Shown here: positions 1 through 4,878 of the stretch, piece by piece
Layout of the letters: the number at the start of each line of letters is the position of its first letter
Numbering within the stretch: the first letter of the stretch is position 1
DNA from: Proteobacteria bacterium UBA5122
Lineage (GTDB): Bacteria > Pseudomonadota > Gammaproteobacteria > Tenderiales > Tenderiaceae
Reading direction: 5' to 3'
Length of the DNA stretch: 5,288 bases
NCBI GenBank assembly: GCA_002415485.1
Contig: DHYU01000055.1
Span: 11,970 to 17,257, forward strand
Program-made: the position numbers and the translations under genes
The notes under the pieces: generated by a model
The model's database searches: none
Seen by the model: the letters and a program-made list of their open reading frames with translations, nothing else
Told to the model about the DNA's origin: nothing

Positions 1-230
1 ATGCCCGTGTTGCCGCTGGTGGGCTCGACGATTTCCATGCCAGCCTTGAGTACGCCACGTTCTTCTGCATCCCAGATCATTGCCGCGCCGATGCGGCATT
101 TTACCGAATAGGCTGGATTGCGGCCTTCGATCTTGGCCAGCACGGTGGCATTGTTGCCGTCGATGACCTTGTTGAGTTTTACCAGTGGCGTGTTGCCGAT
201 GGATTGGGAGTTGTCCTTGAAATATGCCAT
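1..230 (-). CDS. cysK: Cysteine synthase A (O-acetylserine sulfhydrylase), N-terminal part, cut by window edge
   Basis: Reading leftward from the ATG at 230-228 gives 76 codons, open to the window edge. The product would be the PLP enzyme that makes L-cysteine from O-acetylserine and sulfide in the cytoplasm, the last step of assimilatory cysteine synthesis. Family signatures are clear. SIGNTPLVKLN is at residues 10-20. RNPAYSVKCRIG at 37-48 contains the PLP-binding lysine (Lys44). IWDAE lies near residues 52-56. The substrate-binding loop TSGNTG is the last thing read before the edge. The E. coli CysK start has the same order and spacing. About a quarter of the usual length (roughly 310-325 residues) is present. 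A GAGG about nine bases upstream is a fair ribosome-binding site, and an AGGA sits even closer. The CysK-like sequence around Lys44 favours CysK over CysM. The gene is divergent from the barrel gene at 376. Confidence 0.96.
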   Translation of the reverse strand, partial: MAYFKDNSQSIGNTPLVKLNKVIDGNNATVLAKIEGRNPAYSVKCRIGAAMIWDAEERGVLKAGMEIVEPTSGNTG

Positions 231-269
231 TGTCCTGAGCCTCACTCTCGAAATGTTGGTCGTTGCACT

Positions 270-285
270 TTGCCGACTCCGGCAA
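270..285. repeat. Perfect 6-bp inverted repeat, 4-base spacer
   Basis: TTGCCG (270-275) and CGGCAA (280-285) flank ACTC. In the cysK leader the RNA could fold into a short stem-loop. On the plus strand the left arm coincides with the proposed -35. It has no T-tract, so it does not look like a terminator. Its role is unknown; an operator or mRNA hairpin is possible, and so is chance. Confidence 0.4.
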
Positions 286-298
286 TGGGCAGCATAAT
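270..298 (+). promoter_or_regulatory. Putative sigma-70 promoter for the barrel gene at 376
   Basis: On the plus strand TTGCCG (270-275, four of six matches) is followed after 17 bases by CATAAT (293-298, five of six matches). Transcription would start near 305, about 70 bases before the ATG at 376. The -10 hexamer overlaps the minus-strand -10 of the proposed cysK promoter almost completely, so the two would be a shared divergent promoter. Confidence 0.4.
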
Positions 299-322
299 GT
301 CGGAAAGCCGACCAATGGTCAC
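294..322 (-). promoter_or_regulatory. Putative sigma-70 promoter for cysK
   Basis: On the minus strand GTGACC (322-317) and CATTAT (299-294) are separated by exactly 17 bases. Each matches the TTGACA/TATAAT consensus at four of six positions. Transcription would begin near 287, giving a leader of about 57 bases before the cysK ATG. This is a prediction from consensus only; I could not identify a CysB site. Confidence 0.4.
299..312. repeat. Perfect 5-bp inverted repeat inside the proposed cysK promoter spacer
   Basis: GTCGG (299-303) and CCGAC (308-312) flank AAAG. The dyad sits between the -10 and -35 of the proposed minus-strand promoter, where a bound regulator would block polymerase. The arms are short and chance is a real alternative. 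Confidence 0.35.
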
Positions 323-375
323 AGACCACAGGCATGGGGTCAAGCGATGGCGGTGGCCGTGAGCAGGAAACAGCT

Positions 376-1098
376 ATGAAAAAAATCGTCACCTCACTTG
401 CGTTGGTGGTATTGGCGTTGCCGGTATGGGCAACGAATGTGAATAATTTACCAGGGCTAAGCCAGCAGCTATTTCGCGGGTTAAGTGAAGATCTAACCTC
501 TGCGGTCGGGTACAAGGTTGCGATCCCTGCCGAACCGATGGGGATGATGGGCTTTGGTTTTGGCATGTCGCTATCTCGCGTGGACCTGAAACACCAGGAT
601 GCGTGGCGTTTGGCGACCAATAGCGATAGCTTCGGTGACACCTTGCTGGTGCCGCGCTTGGTCTTTCAAAAGGGGTTGCCGGGAGATATCGATGTCGGCA
701 TCTCTTATTTTTCACCGCCGCAGAGCAATCTAGAGGCTTGGGGAGGGGAGATCAAATATGCTGTCTATGAAGGCAACGTGCTCTTGCCTGCCGTTGCTGT
801 GCGGGCAACGCATAGTGAGATGTTTGGTGTCGACGATCTTGAGTTCAGCAGTCGCGGATTTGATGTGTCGGTATCAAAAGGTTTTGTGTTGTTTACCCCA
901 TACCTAGGGATCGGCACCACCAAGTTCAAAAGTGCGCCGCAGAATAATGCGCGTTTGGTGTTGGATGTGGAGCGCTTTTCTATGCCGCACCGCTATGTCG
1001 GTGTTGTGATGTCGCCCGGCATTTTTGATATCACACTGGAGCGCGATGAGGTGGGCGGTGTGAAGGCCTATACGCTGAAATTTGGTTTTGGCTTTTAG
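376..1098 (+). CDS. Exported protein of unrecognised family, probable outer-membrane beta-barrel
   Basis: The product is 240 residues. The ATG at 376 is chosen because AGGA (365-368) lies seven bases upstream and because it opens directly on a classic signal peptide: the MKK start, a hydrophobic stretch to about residue 16, and PVWA before a likely cleavage after Ala19. An in-frame ATG at 334 lacks a ribosome-binding site and would put 14 charged and glycine-rich residues ahead of the signal peptide. The mature part has alternating polar and hydrophobic stretches with many Gly and aromatic residues (for example GFGFGMSL and DVGISYFSP). It ends in an amphipathic strand, YTLKFGFGF, whose last residue is Phe. 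That is the usual C-terminal signal read by the BAM machinery. I see no catalytic motif and cannot name a family. Its stop codon is three bases from the stop of the convergent gene on the other strand. The function is unknown; a small porin or structural barrel is the best guess. Confidence 0.8.
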   Translation: MKKIVTSLALVVLALPVWATNVNNLPGLSQQLFRGLSEDLTSAVGYKVAIPAEPMGMMGFGFGMSLSRVDLKHQDAWRLATNSDSFGDTLLVPRLVFQKGLPGDIDVGISYFSPPQSNLEAWGGEIKYAVYEGNVLLPAVAVRATHSEMFGVDDLEFSSRGFDVSVSKGFVLFTPYLGIGTTKFKSAPQNNARLVLDVERFSMPHRYVGVVMSPGIFDITLERDEVGGVKAYTLKFGFGF

Positions 1099-1101
1099 TG
1101 T

Positions 1102-1770
1102 TTAATCAAACCGGCGGCCGAAATATACCGTTATACCGTCAGAATAGTCGTGGTTGAAGTTGATGCCAATGTAGCCGCTTTGATCCAGGTTGCGTGTGAT
1201 GCCTGCGCAGTACCCACCGTGTTGTCGTAGTGACAAGTCATGATCAAAATTATTTTGTCCCGTGCCGATGTGCTCGCCGCTGAGATGCCCGCCGTGCCCA
1301 CAGACATACAGCGTGGTGAGCATTGTTGGCTGCCAGCTTAGGCGGATCTGCGCTTCACTGAGCAGCCAGCTAAGTTCGATGTCTTGATCGTTGGCGCTGC
1401 CATTGCTGTCGCTATAGCGTAATTGCAGGCGGCTATCTAGGCTGAGTGACTGTGTTCGTGCCAGATTGAAATCCAATCCAATTCCGAGGTGATAACCGAA
1501 GGTGTCGACGTGTTCGATGCCGGGCATCTTGCGCATGCGAGCATCCATGCCGCCAAGCACCAGCCCAGCCTGAAATCGATCCCCATATGACTCGCGCATG
1601 CGCAGTGTATATCCGTTGATTCGCAGTTCAGCGCTATTGGAATCACTGTTGACGGCGATTTTTTGCTGGCTGAATTCCAGGGCAAAGTCGATGGTCTCGC
1701 GTGCCCAGTCGTTGGCCATCGCGACAGAATTTAACGACAGTAACAATCCTGCCAAAAATAATGTTTTCAT
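1102..1770 (-). CDS. Small exported protein, probable outer-membrane beta-barrel, family not recognised
   Basis: The product is 222 residues. The start at 1770 is chosen because it forms an ATGA overlap with the stop of the upstream transporter gene and opens on a signal peptide: MKTLFLAG, a hydrophobic core, then AMA before a cleavage after Ala19. A GTG at 1791 would add seven residues ahead of this and is less likely. The mature protein of about 203 residues shows successive amphipathic strands (FGYHLGIGLDF at 91-101, SLSLDSRLQLRYS at 108-120, IELSWLLSEAQIRLSW at 131-146, GYIGINF at 199-205, ITVYFGRRF at 213-221). This fits a barrel of about eight strands. It ends in Phe-Asp rather than a terminal aromatic. 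Cys157 and Cys188 are the only cysteines of the mature chain and could pair. It is the third gene of a minus-strand operon, so translation is probably coupled to the transporter. The function is unknown. Confidence 0.78.
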   Translation of the reverse strand: MKTLFLAGLLLSLNSVAMANDWARETIDFALEFSQQKIAVNSDSNSAELRINGYTLRMRESYGDRFQAGLVLGGMDARMRKMPGIEHVDTFGYHLGIGLDFNLARTQSLSLDSRLQLRYSDSNGSANDQDIELSWLLSEAQIRLSWQPTMLTTLYVCGHGGHLSGEHIGTGQNNFDHDLSLRQHGGYCAGITRNLDQSGYIGINFNHDYSDGITVYFGRRFD

Positions 1771-2681
1771 GGCTGCATCCATTGATACCACATGGGAATG
1801 GTGATGAGGCTGATGAGTGTCGTAAGTGTGACGGTGATGGCGTAGAGGTGGGTTTTTAAACCATAGCGATCGCAGAGCACCAGGCCGAGGACCATGGCGG
1901 GCATGGCGGCTTCCAACACCGTGCCGGTGAGTTGATCGCCGTCGAGTCCAAATTGATGGGCGGCGAAATAGACAACTGTTGGCATAAAGAATAATTGGAT
2001 CACGATCACCGGGAGTGTGAGCACCAATAGTTTGTGATCACCTGTCTGCCAGCGCAGGCTCATGCCGAGCGCGAGTAGCATGAGTGGAATGACGGCACTG
2101 CCTAATTGACTCAGCCAGTGATCAAACCAGTCCGGCATCGCGACCGAGTTGAGGTTGAGTGTGACCGCTAGTGCCGCTGCCCATAATGGCGGTACGCTCA
2201 GCAAGCTCTTGAGCGGGTTTTGTCGCGGCCCATTGCCGTAGTGTTGCGCCAGCATGATGCCGACGGTGAGCAGGAGTGGTGTGCAGGCAAACAAATCATA
2301 TTTGATGGCGATGCTGCGTGCATCGCTGCCGAGGACTTGCTCCAAAACCGGCAGCCCCATATAGGTGGCGTTAGGAAATGCAGCGGCCAGCAGCATGGCA
2401 CCGGTGATGGCCGCCGGTGTCTTGAGACCTCGATAGATCGCCCAAGCCAGCAGCAGTGCACTGCAGATGCCTATTGCGGCACTTAGGGCGATATGTATGC
2501 TCTCGAGCCCGAGAGGAGTGCTCCATAGAACGTGTAGTACCAAGGCGGGTAGGAAGATCATGTAGACGACACTGGTCAGCGCCTTGCGGCATTGATCTGC
2601 CTCTAGCCCCAGTGGTTGCCAGATGCGCCAGGCGATGCCGCAGGCGATCAGTGCGGTCATTTGACTGAAGACGTCGAACAT
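1767..2681 (-). CDS. AEC family transporter (auxin efflux carrier / Mem_trans type)
   Basis: The product is a 304-residue, very hydrophobic inner-membrane protein with about ten predicted membrane segments in two halves, separated by a polar loop around residues 147-158. The length is normal for bacterial AEC proteins. Family hallmarks visible are FPNATYMGLPVLEQVLG at 102-118 (the Asn and Gly-Leu-Pro of the conserved helix), LGMSL at 205-209, and EAAMPAMVLGLVL at 257-269 with a broken helix at Met-Pro. The sequence ends with a Thr/Leu-rich last helix, TLTTLISLITIPMW. Family members export or take up small carboxylates such as malate or malonate, but many have no known substrate, and none can be inferred here. 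The ATG at 2681 lies 16 bases after the stop of the Crp-like gene, with only a weak ribosome-binding site. Its stop overlaps the start of the barrel gene by four bases. The three genes therefore form one likely transcript. Confidence 0.9.
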   Translation of the reverse strand: MFDVFSQMTALIACGIAWRIWQPLGLEADQCRKALTSVVYMIFLPALVLHVLWSTPLGLESIHIALSAAIGICSALLLAWAIYRGLKTPAAITGAMLLAAAFPNATYMGLPVLEQVLGSDARSIAIKYDLFACTPLLLTVGIMLAQHYGNGPRQNPLKSLLSVPPLWAAALAVTLNLNSVAMPDWFDHWLSQLGSAVIPLMLLALGMSLRWQTGDHKLLVLTLPVIVIQLFFMPTVVYFAAHQFGLDGDQLTGTVLEAAMPAMVLGLVLCDRYGLKTHLYAITVTLTTLISLITIPMWYQWMQP

Positions 2682-2697
2682 TTATGCGATGCTTGGG

Positions 2698-3393
2698 TTA
2701 GGCCCCAGAAGGGCGTAGTGAAATTTGTTTGATGTACTTGCGCAGTTGCGATGAATTAGTGTGGCAGAAAACCTGATCATTGTCGCGAAACTGGAGCTTG
2801 GTGATAAGTTCCAGTCGATTGTAGTTGATCAGGGCATTGACGATGTCGCGCCGTTGCAGTCGGGTTTCACTCATGGCTATAGTCAGATCGACAATTTGAT
2901 GTTGTTGCTCGCCGCGATCTATAACCTCCAGCAAAAAGCTGCCGACTTGGACCATGGTCATTGAGTTGAGCATGTTGGCGAGTTGACCATTAACGGTATT
3001 GAGTTTGGTTGAAAGAGATTTAAACAACCGCAACGATAGATCTGGAAAGTGTTGCAGTGCGCTGATGAAGTCCTGGTTGTCGAGGACGAGGACGGATAGC
3101 TCGCTGTTGGCGATGACGGTGCCGGAGCGTTGCAAATCCAGAAATACCCCCATCTCGCCGAAGACTGAGCCGATGCGAGCGACGGCTATGACATTATGAT
3201 TGCCAAAGGCATCGATTTTGGTAACCCGCGCCTCGCCATTCAGAATGATATACACACCCTGGCATACATCGTTCTCACGGAAAACAAGGTCATTGATGGC
3301 AAAATTCTGTATTTTTCCATAATCCATTAGGTAGCTGATGGTGGATTTGCCGAGCGTGGTAGGCACACTTTCAAGAAGGCTGTAGATGTCCAT
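2698..3393 (-). CDS. Crp/Fnr-like protein with cyclic-nucleotide-binding domain and divergent C-terminal helix-turn-helix
   Basis: The product is 231 residues, the usual length for the Crp/Fnr family. Residues about 12-125 are a cyclic-nucleotide-binding beta-roll: IILNGEARV at 49-57, then the phosphate-binding cassette FGEMGVFLDLQRSGTVIA at 78-95. Gly79, Glu80, Arg89 and Ser90 occupy the places of the ligand-contacting Gly-Glu and Arg-Ser of E. coli CRP. A long helix follows at about 117-145. Residues about 148-210 resemble the Crp winged helix: VGSFLLEVID, then a probable recognition helix from about Arg181 (RRDIVNALINYNRLELI), then a wing. That helix has Ala where CRP has its second base-contacting Arg, so DNA recognition probably differs. 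There are no FNR-type N-terminal cysteines. The role inferred is a transcription factor sensing a nucleotide or similar ligand. It is first in the minus-strand operon and divergent from the TPR-barrel operon. The ribosome-binding site before the ATG at 3393 is poor. A non-DNA-binding effector is a lesser alternative. Confidence 0.88.
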   Translation of the reverse strand: MDIYSLLESVPTTLGKSTISYLMDYGKIQNFAINDLVFRENDVCQGVYIILNGEARVTKIDAFGNHNVIAVARIGSVFGEMGVFLDLQRSGTVIANSELSVLVLDNQDFISALQHFPDLSLRLFKSLSTKLNTVNGQLANMLNSMTMVQVGSFLLEVIDRGEQQHQIVDLTIAMSETRLQRRDIVNALINYNRLELITKLQFRDNDQVFCHTNSSQLRKYIKQISLRPSGA

Positions 3394-3420
3394 GAGTTTG
3401 ATGTACTCTTGATTTTAGTA

Positions 3421-3452
3421 ACACCCGTGGCATACGGGTTTGACTTGGGTGT
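3421..3452. promoter_or_regulatory. Nested inverted repeats between divergent operons, candidate operator
   Basis: ACCCGT (3423-3428) and ACGGGT (3434-3439) form a perfect 6-bp dyad around GGCAT. ACACCC (3421-3426) can instead pair with GGGTGT (3447-3452), so two alternative dyads share one arm. The site lies 28 bases upstream of the Crp-like start codon and about 50 bases before the TPR-barrel start, where a regulator could act on both. A -35-like TTGACT is at 3440-3445 on the plus strand, but I find no well-spaced -10 for it. TACAAT (3454-3459) and TATAAC (3476-3481) are AT-rich -10-like words without a matching -35. Confidence 0.35.
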
Positions 3453-3486
3453 CTACAATAAAAAAGTAGAACAAATATAACATGTG

Positions 3487-3492
3487 AGGGGG
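3487..3492 (+). promoter_or_regulatory. Ribosome-binding site deciding the GTG start at 3503
   Basis: AGGGGG ends ten bases before GTG 3503, and is the best Shine-Dalgarno match for the TPR-barrel gene. The in-frame ATG at 3524 has only GGGGA (3505-3509) some 14 bases away. Both starts keep the signal peptide, so the choice changes only seven N-terminal residues that are removed on export. Confidence 0.45.
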
Positions 3493-3502
3493 ATTTCCGG
3501 GG

Positions 3503-4822
3503 GTGGGGACAGTCGCGATAAGTATGCCTGTGTCTAAGGGGCTTGTGTTTTGGCTGGCGATGTCCGTGTCCACTGTTGTGGCTGCTGATGAATTAGGTCG
3601 TCTCATTGAGAGAGAAGATTATGCTGCCGCCTATGAGTTGGCTCAGCGCCAACTGGATAATCGGGGTGGGGATTTACAGTTTGATTTTTTCTATGGATTG
3701 GCGGCACTGGAAACAGGTCATGCCAACGAAGCGGCATTTGCCTTTGAGCGGGTGTTAATGGTGGAGCCGAATAATCAACGCGCTCGCTTGGAATTGGCGC
3801 GTGCCTACTTTGTGTTGGGCAATATGGATCGCTCACAGCAGCTGTTTGAACGAGTGAAGGCGACAAAGCCACCGCCACAGGTCGAAAGTAATATTCAACG
3901 TTTTCTTGAACAAATCCAGAAGTACAAGCGTGGTGCAGAATCCCATATTGACGTGACGATGGGGGTGTCGTTAGGCATGGACTCAAACGTCAATAGCGCT
4001 ACCGATGCCAAAACAGTTGATACCACATTCTTTGGTACGTTGCCGCTGAGTGAGGCCAGTCGTGCGAGTGATGATACGTTTTCTACGTTCGATGTTGACG
4101 TTAATTATCTCAGGCTGATTAACAAACGGCTCGCATGGTTTGCAGGGGCTGATTTTACCACCCGAATCAATTATGACCTCGATCAATACAATACACGCCA
4201 ACTAGCGTTGGATGGTGGTTTGGCGTGGAAATGGGGGCGTCATGGTTTTCGTTTGCCGTTACAGGCCCAGAGGCTGGATGTCGACCAGGAGCATTTCAGA
4301 GATTTAACGACGGCGGGGCTGGAATGGAATATGCCTGTTGGGCATGGTCAAGTGGCGATGTTTGCCCAGCTTGGGCGTATGGCTCATCCGGAGCAGGAGA
4401 TTCGTGATGCGGACATGCGAATTCTAGGTGGTGCTTGGAGCAAGCCTTTGGAACAAACGTCAGTGACCGTGTTGTTCAGTGCTTATTTGGGTCAGGAGGA
4501 AACACGGCAGGCAGCTGGGGACTTCCACGGTCGTGAGTATATCGGCTTGCGAGTTGGAGCCCTATGGCAGGCGGGCATTGACCATAGTGTTAACTTGGTG
4601 GCCAATCTGCAAAGCATTGAGCATGATGCGATACATCCGCTGCTGAGTTTGACTGAGGTGCGCGAAGATGACATGACCCAGGTGAATCTGAGTTGGCAGT
4701 GGCAATTAAAACCGCAATGGCAGTTGGGTGTTAACTTTGGCCATACGGGGAATCAATCCAATCTTGGGTTGTATTCCTATAGCCGTGCTCAGCAGTATTT
4801 GAGCCTTAAATATCAATACTAG
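3503..4822 (+). CDS. Outer-membrane protein with N-terminal TPR repeats and C-terminal beta-barrel (Slam-like architecture)
   Basis: The product is 439 residues from GTG 3503, or 432 from ATG 3524. A signal peptide runs to about residue 27 (LVFWLAMSVSTVVA, cleaved before ADE). Residues about 28-120 form three TPR-type helical hairpins: EREDYAAAYELAQRQL, then FYGLAALETGHANEAAFAFERVL with a following Pro-Asn-Asn, then ARLELARAYFVLGNMDRSQQ. A linker to about 145 leads into roughly 290 residues of alternating amphipathic strands. These begin with IDVTMGVSLGMDSNVNSAT at 149-167 and end in QYLSLKYQY with a terminal Tyr, a typical barrel-assembly signal. The Asp-Ser-Asn-Val-Asn motif after the first strand is familiar from TPR-plus-barrel proteins annotated as TPR or surface lipoprotein assembly modifier (DUF560/Slam) proteins. 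In Neisseria, Slam helps surface lipoproteins cross the outer membrane. Equivalence here is inferred from architecture only. It is followed after 56 bases by the FecR-domain gene on the same strand, and is probably co-transcribed with it. Confidence 0.87.
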   Translation: MGTVAISMPVSKGLVFWLAMSVSTVVAADELGRLIEREDYAAAYELAQRQLDNRGGDLQFDFFYGLAALETGHANEAAFAFERVLMVEPNNQRARLELARAYFVLGNMDRSQQLFERVKATKPPPQVESNIQRFLEQIQKYKRGAESHIDVTMGVSLGMDSNVNSATDAKTVDTTFFGTLPLSEASRASDDTFSTFDVDVNYLRLINKRLAWFAGADFTTRINYDLDQYNTRQLALDGGLAWKWGRHGFRLPLQAQRLDVDQEHFRDLTTAGLEWNMPVGHGQVAMFAQLGRMAHPEQEIRDADMRILGGAWSKPLEQTSVTVLFSAYLGQEETRQAAGDFHGREYIGLRVGALWQAGIDHSVNLVANLQSIEHDAIHPLLSLTEVREDDMTQVNLSWQWQLKPQWQLGVNFGHTGNQSNLGLYSYSRAQQYLSLKYQY

Positions 4823-4868
4823 TGGTGACTGTGGCGTGGTTGTCGAAAATGCGCAGGACTCTGCTCTC

Positions 4869-4875
4869 AGGGGGA
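4869..4875 (+). promoter_or_regulatory. Ribosome-binding site deciding the start of the FecR-domain gene
   Basis: AGGGGGA lies just upstream of ATG 4879 and is the strongest Shine-Dalgarno match in the 56-base gap after the TPR-barrel gene. The in-frame ATG at 4849 has no comparable site, so 4879 is preferred. Confidence 0.55.
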
Positions 4876-4878
4876 CGA

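Noticed and set aside
317..323. CRP half-site TCACA in the cysK/barrel intergenic region.
   Set aside because: There is no matching TGTGA half at the correct distance on either side.
334..375. Upstream in-frame ATG at 334 for the first barrel gene.
   Set aside because: It has no ribosome-binding site and would add 14 polar residues before a perfect signal peptide that starts at 376.
364..379. CAGGAAACAGCTATGA is identical to most of the common M13 reverse primer site (lacZ ribosome-binding region).
   Set aside because: The match ends at both sides: the flanking bases are not lacZ sequence, and the gene that follows is a normal signal-peptide protein. A good natural ribosome-binding site explains it; vector carry-over does not.
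389..715. A 108-codon minus-strand open frame opposite the first barrel gene.
   Set aside because: The composition is low-information and Pro/Arg/Ser-rich, no motif is seen, and the plus-strand frame has a signal peptide and barrel pattern.
1080..1125. Possible bidirectional terminator at the convergent gene ends.
   Set aside because: Only imperfect pairing between GGTTT and AAACC over a long loop is available, with no GC-rich stem followed by a T-run.
3429..3445. Possible sigma-54 promoter (TGGCAT followed by TTTGA).
   Set aside because: The -12 GC dinucleotide is missing at the required spacing.
3603..3986. A 127-codon open frame on the minus strand.
   Set aside because: It lies wholly inside the TPR-barrel gene, has no recognisable domain or ribosome-binding site, and is Pro/Ser/Arg-rich as expected of an antisense shadow.
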